Assembly (NCBI RefSeq): GCF_025362435.1
Contig: NZ_JANYGL010000061.1
Coordinates: forward strand, 1 to 32,803
From: Polymorphobacter sp.
Lineage (GTDB): Bacteria > Pseudomonadota > Alphaproteobacteria > Sphingomonadales > Sphingomonadaceae
Direction of reading: 5' to 3'
DNA: 32,803 nt
Shown here: piece after piece, positions 1 through 8,359 of the stretch
Layout: each line of letters begins with the position of its first letter
Numbering within the stretch: position 1 is the stretch's first letter
Notes under the pieces: generated by a model
Seen by the model: the letters and a program-made list of their open reading frames with translations, nothing else
Database searches by the model: none
Told to the model about the DNA's origin: nothing
Position numbers and translations under genes: made by a program

Positions 1-278
1 TCCTCGTGGAACGCAGCGTGGTTGCGGAAGCTGCCGAGGAACAGTTTCAGCGACTTCGACTCGACGATCATCGCTCCGGGGACATAGTCGATGACGATGT
101 GGGCGAAGTCGGGCTGGCCGGTGACGGGGCACAGCGAGGTAAATTCGGGCGCGGTGAAGCGGACGAGATAGTCGACGCCGGGGCGCGGGTTCGGCGGATA
201 GTCGAGCACCGCGGCTTCGGGGCTGGCGGGCAGGGCGCTGGCGTGGCCGAGGGCGTGCAATGATGTCGGATCGATCAT
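1..278 (-). CDS. queF: NADPH-dependent 7-cyano-7-deazaguanine reductase, 5' part (runs off the left edge)
   Basis: QueF reduces preQ0 to preQ1 in queuosine biosynthesis, in the cytoplasm. The reverse strand from an ATG at 278 gives 92 complete codons. They contain [13 protein letters not shown] (nucleophilic Cys50, catalytic Asp57), [15 protein letters not shown] (residues 73-87) and FHE ending in Glu92. The Cys-Asp-Glu spacing is that of short-form type I QueF (about 150 residues), so roughly the last third lies outside the window. It is divergent from the sulfurtransferase gene across an 86-base gap that must hold both promoters. The forward-strand reading of the same stretch is an antisense shadow. 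Identification is firm; only the C-terminus is unseen. Confidence 0.93.
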   Translation of the reverse strand, partial: MIDPTSLHALGHASALPASPEAAVLDYPPNPRPGVDYLVRFTAPEFTSLCPVTGQPDFAHIVIDYVPGAMIVESKSLKLFLGSFRNHAAFHE

Positions 279-364
279 CCGCCACGCCGTAGCGGCAAAT
301 CTCACACTGACAAGGGCCGGAGCCGCCGCTATGCACGGTTCATTATCCTTGGGAGAGCGATCGA

Positions 365-1207
365 ATGACCCCGCTGGTGACGACCGAATGGCTGGCCGCC
401 GAGCTCGGCGCGAACGATCTGCGGATCGTCGACGCGACGATGTTTTTGCCTGAAACCGGGCGCACAGCGCGCGCCGAGTTCGAGACCGGGCATATCCCCG
501 GTGCGGTGTTCATGGATTTGGACGAGCTCGTCGACACGGGCAACCCGGTGCCCAACATGCTGCCCAGCCCTGAGAAGTTCGCCAGCCGGATGCAGGCGCT
601 CGGCCTCGGCGACGGCAGCCGGATCGTGGTCTACGACAACTCGCCGCAGCATTCGTCGGCGCGGGCGTGGTGGATGCTCAACCTGTTCGGCGCGCACGAG
701 ATCTCGATCCTCGATGGCGGCTTCGCCAAGTGGCAGACCGAGGGCCGCGCGATCGAGTCGGGCAAGCCCGTCGTCCGCCATCGCCACTTCACCGTCTGGG
801 GCGACACCAAGGGCGTCCGCACGATGCAGGCGATGATCGACAACCTCCGGACCAAGGCCGAGCAGGTCGTCGACGCGCGCCCGGCGGGCCGCTTCCTCGG
901 CACCGAGCCCGAGCCGCGCGCAAGCCTGCGCAGCGGCCACATCCCTGGATCGCGCAACCTGCCGTCGAGCAACCTGTTCAACCCCGACGGGACGTGGAAG
1001 CAGGGCGACGCGCTCCGCGCCGCCTTCACCGACGCCGGGGTCGACGTCGACAAGCCGCTGGTGACGACGTGCGGCTCGGGGATCACCGCGGCGGTGCTCA
1101 GCTTCGGCGCGACCCTGCTCGGCGCCAAGGATGTCGGATTGTACGACGGCTCGTGGTCCGAATGGGGCGCATCGCCGACGGCGCCGGTGGTCACCGGGGC
1201 CGCGTGA
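365..1207 (+). CDS. sseA: 3-mercaptopyruvate sulfurtransferase (tandem rhodanese domains)
   Basis: The 280-residue protein transfers sulfane sulfur from 3-mercaptopyruvate to thiols or cyanide. It has two rhodanese domains: an inactive N-terminal one (about 5-135, with [14 protein letters not shown] and the linker ending ILDGGFAKW) and a catalytic C-terminal one (about 150-280) with [10 protein letters not shown]. The active loop is CGSGITA with Cys236 as the sulfur-carrying residue; the CGSG(V/I)TA loop marks mercaptopyruvate rather than thiosulfate sulfurtransferases. Length is normal for the family. The ATG is preceded by a GGGAGAG Shine-Dalgarno. The next gene (MetC-like) begins 22 bases after its stop, so the two probably form a sulfur-amino-acid operon. 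Confidence 0.93.
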   Translation: MTPLVTTEWLAAELGANDLRIVDATMFLPETGRTARAEFETGHIPGAVFMDLDELVDTGNPVPNMLPSPEKFASRMQALGLGDGSRIVVYDNSPQHSSARAWWMLNLFGAHEISILDGGFAKWQTEGRAIESGKPVVRHRHFTVWGDTKGVRTMQAMIDNLRTKAEQVVDARPAGRFLGTEPEPRASLRSGHIPGSRNLPSSNLFNPDGTWKQGDALRAAFTDAGVDVDKPLVTTCGSGITAAVLSFGATLLGAKDVGLYDGSWSEWGASPTAPVVTGAA

Positions 1208-1229
1208 GCGAAGCTCACCGAGAAAAACT

Positions 1230-2429
1230 GTGACAGCCGACGGCGAGCTAGGGCCCAACACACGGCTCGTCGAGGCGGGGCGGCGGACCGAGTGGACGCG
1301 CGGGCCCGGCATGACCGCCGGGATCGTCAATCCGCCGGTGTGGCACGCCTCGACGATCCTGTTCGACAATCTCGCCGCGCTCGACGATGCGCGGCGGCAC
1401 CCCGACGCCGGGCTGTTCTACGGGCGGCGCGGGACGCCGACGCAATGGGCGCTCGAGGAGGCGCTGACCGCGCAGGAGCCCGGGGCGGCGGGGACCAAGC
1501 TGTACCCGTCGGGGGTCGCGGCGATCGCGGCGGCGCTGTTGACGGTGGTCAAGACCGGCGACCATGTCCTGATGGTCGACACCGCGTACGAGCCGAGTCG
1601 CGCCTTCGCCGATCGCCTGCTCAAGCCGCTCGGCGTCACGACGACTTACTATGCGCCGACCGCCGACGTCGCGCCGCTGATCCAGCCGAACACCAAGGCG
1701 ATCCTGCTTGAGAGCCCGGGGTCGCTGAGCTTCGAGGTCCAGGACGTCCCCGCGATCGTCGCCGCCGCCAAGGCGCGCGGTGTCGCGACGATCCTCGACA
1801 ATACCTGGGCGACGCCGCTGCTGTTCCCGGCGATCGGCTTCGGCATCGACTTCACCATGCAGGCGCTGACCAAATACACCGGGGGGCATAGCGACCTGAT
1901 GATGGGGTCGGTGACGACGACGAAGCGCTGGTGGGGCAAGCTCAAGACCCAGTCGTACCTGCTCGGCTATTGCGTCGGGCCGGACGACGCCTTTCTCGCG
2001 CTGCGCGGGCTGCGGACGATGGCGCTGCGGCTCGAGCGGCAGGGGGCGAGCGCGCTGACCATCGCCAAGTGGCTCGAAACTCATCCCGCGGTAGCGCGAG
2101 TGATGCACCCGGGGCTCCCGTCCGACCCGGCTAACGCGCTGTTCGTGCGTGATTTCAAGGGCGCGTCGGGGCTGTTCGGCATCGTCCTTCGGCGCGGCGA
2201 GCGGCGGCATACCGCGGCGCTGATCGACGACCTCGCCCATTTCGGCATCGGCTTTTCGTGGGGCGGGTACGAGAGCCTGATCCTGCCGGTGGAGCTCGAC
2301 GGCATCCGCACCGCGACGACGACCGATTCGGGCGGGCAGATCGTCCGGCTGAGCATCGGCCTCGAAGACCCCGTCGACCTGATCGCCGACCTCGCCGCGG
2401 GGCTCGACCGCTACGAGGCGCAGTTCTGA
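1230..2429 (+). CDS. metC: Cystathionine beta-lyase family protein (PLP-dependent Cys/Met metabolism enzyme)
   Basis: This 399-residue fold-type I PLP enzyme of the Cys/Met metabolism family cleaves cystathionine to homocysteine, pyruvate and ammonia. The GTG at 1230 is chosen because it keeps the conserved opening NTRLVEAGR...VNPPVWHASTILFD; the next ATG (1311) would cut into it, and codons upstream of 1230 belong to the sseA end. Visible motifs are YGRRGTPT (substrate and PLP-phosphate region), YPSGVAAI, LDNTWATPLLF (PLP-binding Asp) and TKYTGGHSDLMMG with Schiff-base Lys215. The Shine-Dalgarno is weak. GGYESLILP near the C-terminus fits MetC better than gamma-lyases, but a gamma-lyase or synthase activity cannot be excluded from sequence alone. 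Confidence 0.88.
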   Translation: MTADGELGPNTRLVEAGRRTEWTRGPGMTAGIVNPPVWHASTILFDNLAALDDARRHPDAGLFYGRRGTPTQWALEEALTAQEPGAAGTKLYPSGVAAIAAALLTVVKTGDHVLMVDTAYEPSRAFADRLLKPLGVTTTYYAPTADVAPLIQPNTKAILLESPGSLSFEVQDVPAIVAAAKARGVATILDNTWATPLLFPAIGFGIDFTMQALTKYTGGHSDLMMGSVTTTKRWWGKLKTQSYLLGYCVGPDDAFLALRGLRTMALRLERQGASALTIAKWLETHPAVARVMHPGLPSDPANALFVRDFKGASGLFGIVLRRGERRHTAALIDDLAHFGIGFSWGGYESLILPVELDGIRTATTTDSGGQIVRLSIGLEDPVDLIADLAAGLDRYEAQF

Positions 2430-3817
2430 GGCGATCCACCGCAACCGCCGCGCTCGCGGGGTTGGCGGGACTGATCCTCGCAGTCGCGTGGCCGGGTATC
2501 GCGCTGTTCGACACGATCAGCCAGTTCACCCAGGTTCGCAGCGGCAGTTACGACGACTGGCACCCGCCGATGATGGCGCGGCTGTGGTTGGGGTTCGAGG
2601 CTGCGGGTCTCCACGGCACCGCGCCGTTGTTCGTCCTCCAGGTCGTCCTGTTCTTTGCCGGGCTCGGGCTGTTCGCCGCGGCGCTCCCACGGATCCGCCC
2701 GATTGTCGCCGCGCTCGCCGTCGTCCCGCTGCTGATCCCCGCCGACTGGATGAGCGTCGTCGTCAAGGACGCGCAGATGATCGCCGCGCTGACCGCGGCG
2801 ACCGGGATCGTCGCGGCGTACCGGCTGCGGTCGCGGGCGGTGCCGGTCGCGGTGGTCGTCGTCGTCGCCGTGCTGCTGGTGTACGCGGTTCTGCTCCGGG
2901 CGAATGCGGTGTTCGGTATCGTGCCGCTGGTGTGCGTGTGGGCGGGGTGGGGCGGGCTGCGGCATCCGGCGGCGCGGGCTGCACTGATGCTGGCAGCGGT
3001 CCTCGCCGTGCTGGCGGTGTCGCCGGCGATCAACCACCGGCTGCTTGGGGCGCGGCCCTCGCATGTCGAGCGCGTGCTGCCACTGTATGACCTTGCCGGG
3101 ATCGCGCATTTCGGCGGCCTCGCCACCCTCCCGCGCCTGCCCGAGGCAAGCTGGCGCGAGGCCGAGGCGCGGGGCTGCTATCTTGCGACGATGTGGGACG
3201 CGTACAGCGACCCTGCCGCGTGCGGCTTCGTCGCCGACGCGACCGGGTTCGACGGCGAGCCGGGTGCCGGGCTGTATGGCGAATGGGCGCGTGCCGTCGT
3301 CGCCCATCCGCTGCCCTACCTCCGCCACCGGCTCGGCCATTTCAACATGACGATGCGCTGGCTGGTGCCCTTTGGAGAGCCGCGCGCCGCCGCTCCGCCC
3401 GATTCGCAGCCGAACCAATACGACATCGGGCGCCGCGCCGATCCGCTGCTCAAGCAGGTCGCCTTTGCCGCCAACGCGCTCGCCGCGACGCCGTTCGGCT
3501 GGCCGGCGGCGTGGCTCGCTGCGAGCCTCGGGCTGTGGTGGACGGCTGCCGGGGCACCGCGGTCGGGGCCGCGAGACATGGCGCTGGCGCTGGCGCTATC
3601 GGCGACGGCGATGCTGCTCAGCTTCGCGGTGGTCAGCATCGCCTCCGACCTGCGCTATCATCTGTGGGCGATGGTCGCGACGACGCTCGGCACGCTGGCG
3701 CTGGCCGTGGCTCCCGGGGTGTCGCGATCGCGCGTGCAGGAGGCAGCGACAGCGGTCGCCGTGGTGGCTGCCGCCGGGATTATCGCACGGCTGATGCTGC
3801 CCGCCGGAACATGGTAG
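2426..3817 (+). CDS. Polytopic membrane protein with a D-x3-Q / DWHPP first loop (glycosyltransferase-like, function unknown)
   Basis: About 463 residues with roughly nine to ten hydrophobic segments. The first periplasmic loop reads FDTISQFTQ then YDDWHPPMMA, a pattern I associate with GT-C-like or DUF6020-like membrane proteins that use polyprenyl-linked sugars; this is inference, as no catalytic assay motif is decisive. No ATG, GTG or TTG fits the first membrane helix. A CTG at 2426 does: it overlaps the metC stop as CTGA, has GAGG seven bases upstream (2415-2418), and gives a basic start (Leu/Met-Arg-Arg-Ser) followed by a full-length helix. A TTG at 2462 is the fallback but would shorten that helix. 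The reading frame extends upstream to 2258 inside metC, which I consider spurious. Confidence 0.7.
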   Translation: MRRSTATAALAGLAGLILAVAWPGIALFDTISQFTQVRSGSYDDWHPPMMARLWLGFEAAGLHGTAPLFVLQVVLFFAGLGLFAAALPRIRPIVAALAVVPLLIPADWMSVVVKDAQMIAALTAATGIVAAYRLRSRAVPVAVVVVVAVLLVYAVLLRANAVFGIVPLVCVWAGWGGLRHPAARAALMLAAVLAVLAVSPAINHRLLGARPSHVERVLPLYDLAGIAHFGGLATLPRLPEASWREAEARGCYLATMWDAYSDPAACGFVADATGFDGEPGAGLYGEWARAVVAHPLPYLRHRLGHFNMTMRWLVPFGEPRAAAPPDSQPNQYDIGRRADPLLKQVAFAANALAATPFGWPAAWLAASLGLWWTAAGAPRSGPRDMALALALSATAMLLSFAVVSIASDLRYHLWAMVATTLGTLALAVAPGVSRSRVQEAATAVAVVAAAGIIARLMLPAGTW

Positions 3818-3911
3818 GAAGCGTGGCAAACGCCTCTCGATCGCCACGATAGTTTAGCTTTCCACCGCCAATGCTGCACTGCGGTAGACTCGGTGCGTTT
3901 TCGCGCGTAGA

Positions 3912-3922
3912 TGTGAGTCACA
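3912..3922. promoter_or_regulatory. Perfect 11-base palindrome in the efflux operon leader
   Basis: TGTGAGTCACA reads the same on both strands around a central G. It lies 17 bases before the adaptor start codon, in the only non-coding stretch upstream of the three-gene efflux operon. It could be the operator of a dimeric repressor. No TetR or MarR gene is encoded beside the operon in this window, so a cognate regulator would be distant. The half-sites resemble those of CRP/FNR proteins, but the one-base spacer does not fit that family. Confidence 0.35.
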
Positions 3923-3939
3923 CTCGACAAGGCGAACCC

Positions 3940-5157
3940 ATGCGATCAGTTCTGATTCTTGCCAGCGTCCTGGCTCTCGCCAGCTGCGGCAAGAAGGATG
4001 ACGGCACCGGCGCTCCTCCGGGAGCGCCCGGCGGACCGGCGCCCGAGGTCACCGTCGCGCATCCGCTGGTCAAGCCGATCGTCGACTGGGACGATTACAC
4101 CGGGCGCTTCGAAGCGGTCGACAGCGTCGATGTCCGCCCGCGGGTGTCGGGCTATCTCCAGTCGATCAACTTCCGCGACGGCCAGTTCGCCAAGAAGGGC
4201 CAGCTGCTGATGGTCATCGACCCGCGTCCTTTCCAGGCGATCCTCGAGCAGGCCAAGGCCGACGAAGCGCGTTACGTCGCCGCTGCCGCCGTCGCGCAGA
4301 CCGCGTTCAATCGCGAAAAGGAGCTCCTCGACCTCAAGGCGGTGAGCCAGGAAGAGTTCGATAACTCGCAGGCATCGCTCCGCCAGGCGAACGCGCAGCT
4401 GGGTTCGGCCCGGGCGAATACACGGGCCAAGGCGCTCGACGTCGAATTCACCCGCGTCACTGCCCCCGCGGCGGGCCGGCTGTCCGACCGCAAGGTCAGT
4501 GCGGGCAACTATGTGACGAGCGGGACGACGGTGCTGACGACGATCGTCTCGCTCAATCCCATCCACTTCCTCTTCACCGGCTCCGAAGCGGTGTACCTCA
4601 AGTACCAGCGGGCGAACCGCGCCGGCACCCGTCCGTCGTCGCGCGTCGCGGCGAATCCGGTCGATATCCGCCTCGGCGACGAAAGCGAGTATCGCTGGCA
4701 CGGGCGGATGGACTTCGTCGACAACGCGCTCGACCTCGGCTCCGGCACGATCCGCGGGCGCGCCGTCGTCAGCAACCCCGATGGGCTGCTGACGCCGGGG
4801 ATGTTCGGCCACATGCGGCTGCTCGGCTCGGGCGCGTACCAGGGAATGCTGATCCCGGAGGACGCGATCGTCACCGACCAGACGCGCAAGGCGGCGCTCG
4901 TCGTCGGCGCCGACGGCAAGGTGGCGCAGCGCGTCGTCGTTCTCGGTCCGATAATCGACGGCCTGCGCGTCGTCCGCTCGGGGCTGAACGCGACCGACAA
5001 CGTCGTCATCGCCGGGGTCCAGCGCGCGCGCCCGGGAACCCCGGTGACGATCAAGCAAGGCAAGATCGTTCCCCCCGATCCCGGTTCGGGACCGACGCTG
5101 CCGACCTTCATCGAGCCGCCCTCGACCTCGGCGACGTCGGCGAGTTCGGTCCGCTAA
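3940..5157 (+). CDS. RND efflux periplasmic adaptor (membrane fusion lipoprotein)
   Basis: This 405-residue adaptor joins the inner membrane RND pump to the outer membrane channel. The ATG at 3940 gives a lipoprotein signal with the lipobox LAS-C at Cys16, so the mature protein is likely anchored in the inner membrane and faces the periplasm. It shows the MFP order: barrel-sandwich half (RVSGYLQSINFRDGQFAKKGQLL), an alpha-helical hairpin (about 105-165, alanine, glutamine and glutamate rich), the second lipoyl half (VTAPAAGRLSDRKVSAGNYV) and a beta-barrel. The frame is open further upstream, but that extension lacks a signal peptide. The permease starts one base after the stop, so the two are translationally coupled. 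It belongs to the AcrA/MexA class; the substrate is unknown. Confidence 0.93.
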   Translation: MRSVLILASVLALASCGKKDDGTGAPPGAPGGPAPEVTVAHPLVKPIVDWDDYTGRFEAVDSVDVRPRVSGYLQSINFRDGQFAKKGQLLMVIDPRPFQAILEQAKADEARYVAAAAVAQTAFNREKELLDLKAVSQEEFDNSQASLRQANAQLGSARANTRAKALDVEFTRVTAPAAGRLSDRKVSAGNYVTSGTTVLTTIVSLNPIHFLFTGSEAVYLKYQRANRAGTRPSSRVAANPVDIRLGDESEYRWHGRMDFVDNALDLGSGTIRGRAVVSNPDGLLTPGMFGHMRLLGSGAYQGMLIPEDAIVTDQTRKAALVVGADGKVAQRVVVLGPIIDGLRVVRSGLNATDNVVIAGVQRARPGTPVTIKQGKIVPPDPGSGPTLPTFIEPPSTSATSASSVR

Positions 5158-5158
5158 G

Positions 5159-8100
5159 GTGCGTTTCTCCCATTTTTTCATCGACCGGCCGATCTTTGCC
5201 GGGGTGATCTCGATCCTGATCGTTCTGCTCGGGATCTTCGCCTATCCGTCCCTGCCGGTCGCGCAATATCCTGAGATCGCGCCGCCGACGATCGCGATCA
5301 CCGCGGCCTATCCGGGCGCGTCGGCGGAGGTGCTTGCCGATACCGTTGCCGCGCCGATCGAGCAGCAGGTCAACGGCGTCGAGAACATGCTGTACATTAC
5401 GTCGTCGTCGACCGGGAACGGCTCGGTCGTGATCAACGTCGTGTTCAAGCTCGGCACCAATCTCGATACCGCGCAGGTCCTCGTCCAGAACCGCGTCGCT
5501 ACCGCCCTGCCGCGACTGCCGCAGGCGGTCCAGGAACTCGGCGTGACGACCCTCAAGAACACGCCCGACATCTTGATGGCGGTGTTCCTGACCTCGCCCG
5601 ACGGCAGCCACGACATCCAGTATCTGTCGAACTATGCCGGTATCCAGGTCCGCGACAAGCTGCTCCGGCTCCAGGGCATCGGCGGCATCAACGTCTTCGG
5701 CGCCCGCAATTACGCGATGCGCGTCTGGATCGACCCCGAAAAGGCCGCTGCGCGTAACCTCAACGCGTCGGAGATCGTCAATGCTTTGCGGGCGCAGAAC
5801 GTCCAGGTCGCGGGCGGCAGCGTCGGTGCGCCGCCGTTCGCCAAGGGCGGGTCGGGCTTCGAGCTGTCGGTCCAGACGCAGGGACGGCTGTCCACGCCCG
5901 AGGAGTTCGGCGCAATCGTCATCAAGTCCGACGCCAGCGGCGCGCTGACGCGGGTCAGCGACGTTGCGCGGGTCGAGATCGGCGCGCAGGACTATGGCAC
6001 CAACGCCTATGTCAACAGCACGCCCGGCGTCGGTCTCGGCATCACCCAGTTGCCGGGGTCGAACGCGCTGGCGACGGCGGCGGCGATCATCAAGACGATG
6101 GACGAGGCGAAGAAGGACTTCCCCCCGGGCGTCTCTTACTCGATCCCGTACAACCCGACGGCTTACGTCCAGCAGTCGATCGACAGCGTCCAGCAGACCC
6201 TGTTCGAAGCCGTCCTGCTCGTCGTCCTCGTCGTCCTCGTCTTCCTGCAGAGCTGGCGCGCGGCGCTGATCCCGGTGCTGGCGATCCCGGTGTCGCTGAT
6301 CGGCACCTTCGCGGTGATGGCTGCGTTCGGTTATTCGCTCAACAACCTGTCGCTGTTCGGGCTGGTGCTCGCGATCGGCATCGTCGTCGACGATGCGATC
6401 GTCGTCGTCGAGAACGTCGAGCGCGAGCTGCGCCTCGGCCTGACACCGCACGACGCCGCCTTCCGGACGATGGACGAGGTCGGCGGCGCGCTCGTGGCGA
6501 TCGCATTGACGCTGTGCGCGGTGTTCGTGCCGACGGCGTTCATCAGCGGCATCTCGGGGCAATTCTACAAGCAGTTCGCGCTGACGATCTCGGCGGCGAC
6601 GCTGATCTCTTGCCTCGTCTCGCTGACCCTGTCGCCCGCGCTGGCGGCGCTGCTGCTCAAGCCGCACGATGAACACGCCAGCGAACCGCACGGCTGGTTT
6701 GCGCCGGTGCAGCGCGCGGCGAACGGCTTCAATCGCGGCTTCGACTGGCTCTCGGATCGCTACGGCCGCCTGACCGCGCGAACGATCCGGCTGATCGGCT
6801 TCGTTCTGATCGCCTATGTCTGCCTGCTCGGCCTTGCCGGGTGGCGCTTCGCGGTGACGCCGACCGGCTTCATTCCGGCGCAGGACCAGGGCTATCTGAT
6901 CGGTGTCGTCCAGATGCCCCCGGGCGCGACGCTCGAACGGACCGACGCCGTTATCCGCGCGACGATCAAGCAGGGGCTCAAGGTCCCGGGCGTCAACCGG
7001 ATCGTCTCGATCACCGGGCTTGACGGCGCGAGTTTCTCGAACGCGCCGAACGCCGCGACGATGTTCTTCGCGCTCGACGAGTTCGATGTGCGCCACGACC
7101 ATCACCAGACGGGCGATTCGATCCTCGCCGACTTGCGCAAGACCTTCAGCAGCGTCGACGCGGCGAACGTCCTAGTCATCGCTCCGCCGCCCGTCCGCGG
7201 CATCGGCACCGGCGGCGGCTTCAAGATGATGATCCAGGACCGTGGCAACAAAGGCGTCAAGGCGCTCGAAACCGCGACCTTCGCGATGATGATGAAGGCG
7301 AACGGGATCCCCGGCCTGACGTCGGTGTTCACCCTCTACAACACCGGCACGCCGCGGCTGTTCGCCAGTATCGACCGCGAAAAGGCGCAGCAGCTCGGCG
7401 TCGCACCGGCGGACGTCTTCTCGACCCTCCAGACCTATCTCGGGTCGAGCTACGTCAACGACTTCAACCTGTTCGGCCGGACCTTCCGGGTGACCGCACA
7501 GGCCGACGCGCAGTACCGCCACTCCCCCGCCGACATCGTCAACCTCAAGACGCGCTCGGCGTCGGGGCAGATGGTGCCGATCGGCTCGGTGGCGACGCTG
7601 ACCGACGATTCGGGGCCGTATCGCGTCGTCCGCCACAACCTCTACACTGCCGCCGAATTGCAGGGCGATACCAAGCCCGGCTTCTCGTCGGGGCAGGCGC
7701 TCAAGGCGATGGAGGATCTCGCGGCGAAGACGCTGCCCGAGGGCTTCGGCTACGAATGGACCGAGCTCGCCTACCAGCAGAAGACGCAGGGCAATACCGC
7801 TGCGATCGTTTTCGCGCTCGCCGTCGTGTTCGTCTTCCTGCTCCTCGCGGCGCAGTACGAATCGATCGTGCTGCCGTTCGCGGTGATCCTGATCGTGCCG
7901 ATGTGCCTGCTGGCGGCAATCATCGGGGTCAATTTGCGCGGCTTCGACAACAACATCCTGACGCAGATCGGGCTCGTCGTCCTCGTCGGTCTCGCCGCGA
8001 AGAACGCGATCCTGATCGTCGAGTTCGCCAAGCAGGACGAGGAGCGCGGCGAGGACCGCTGGCAGGCGGCCGAGCACGCCGCGCGGACCCGGTTGCGACC

Positions 8101-8359
8101 GATCCTGATGACCTCGTTCGCCTTCATCCTCGGCGTCGTTCCGCTCGTCTTCGCGGTCGGCCCGGGGCAGGAGATGCGGCAGGCGCTCGGCACCGCGGTG
8201 TTCTTCGGGATGATCGGCGTGACGGTCTTCGGGCTGTTGTTCACCCCGGTGTTCTACGTCATCGCCAGCTGGGTGACGTCGAAGCTGCCGACCGTCCATA
8301 TCCGCAAGAAGACCGCCGAGCCGCCCGCGGCCCTGCCGGCGCCGGGACCCGCCGAATGA
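5159..8359 (+). CDS. RND multidrug efflux permease, HAE1 family (AcrB/MexB-like)
   Basis: A 1066-residue proton-driven exporter of the inner membrane, slightly longer than AcrB. It starts on a GTG one base after the adaptor stop and reads FSHFFIDRPIFAGVISI, the classic first helix. The proton relay is intact: Asp411-Asp412 in helix 4 (GIVVDDAIVVVENV) and Lys948 in helix 10 (GLAAKNAILIVEFAKQ). Two large periplasmic loops (about 30-340 and 565-880) follow helices 1 and 7. The hydrophobic-amphiphilic class is inferred from these residues and from LPVAQYPEIAPPTI. Its stop overlaps the next start as ATGA, so the three components form a tightly coupled operon. Hydrophobic drugs or toxic lipophiles are likely substrates by family analogy only. 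Confidence 0.95.
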   Translation: MRFSHFFIDRPIFAGVISILIVLLGIFAYPSLPVAQYPEIAPPTIAITAAYPGASAEVLADTVAAPIEQQVNGVENMLYITSSSTGNGSVVINVVFKLGTNLDTAQVLVQNRVATALPRLPQAVQELGVTTLKNTPDILMAVFLTSPDGSHDIQYLSNYAGIQVRDKLLRLQGIGGINVFGARNYAMRVWIDPEKAAARNLNASEIVNALRAQNVQVAGGSVGAPPFAKGGSGFELSVQTQGRLSTPEEFGAIVIKSDASGALTRVSDVARVEIGAQDYGTNAYVNSTPGVGLGITQLPGSNALATAAAIIKTMDEAKKDFPPGVSYSIPYNPTAYVQQSIDSVQQTLFEAVLLVVLVVLVFLQSWRAALIPVLAIPVSLIGTFAVMAAFGYSLNNLSLFGLVLAIGIVVDDAIVVVENVERELRLGLTPHDAAFRTMDEVGGALVAIALTLCAVFVPTAFISGISGQFYKQFALTISAATLISCLVSLTLSPALAALLLKPHDEHASEPHGWFAPVQRAANGFNRGFDWLSDRYGRLTARTIRLIGFVLIAYVCLLGLAGWRFAVTPTGFIPAQDQGYLIGVVQMPPGATLERTDAVIRATIKQGLKVPGVNRIVSITGLDGASFSNAPNAATMFFALDEFDVRHDHHQTGDSILADLRKTFSSVDAANVLVIAPPPVRGIGTGGGFKMMIQDRGNKGVKALETATFAMMMKANGIPGLTSVFTLYNTGTPRLFASIDREKAQQLGVAPADVFSTLQTYLGSSYVNDFNLFGRTFRVTAQADAQYRHSPADIVNLKTRSASGQMVPIGSVATLTDDSGPYRVVRHNLYTAAELQGDTKPGFSSGQALKAMEDLAAKTLPEGFGYEWTELAYQQKTQGNTAAIVFALAVVFVFLLLAAQYESIVLPFAVILIVPMCLLAAIIGVNLRGFDNNILTQIGLVVLVGLAAKNAILIVEFAKQDEERGEDRWQAAEHAARTRLRPILMTSFAFILGVVPLVFAVGPGQEMRQALGTAVFFGMIGVTVFGLLFTPVFYVIASWVTSKLPTVHIRKKTAEPPAALPAPGPAE

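Noticed and set aside
3822-3848. A CGTGGC/GCCACG hairpin after the membrane protein gene as a terminator.
   Set aside because: Only six pairs with a 15-base loop and no T-run; too weak to call.
5108-7105. A 665-codon reverse open frame opposite the RND permease.
   Set aside because: Its translation is Arg/Asp/His-rich and low in hydrophobic residues, the usual antisense shadow of a real GC-rich gene.
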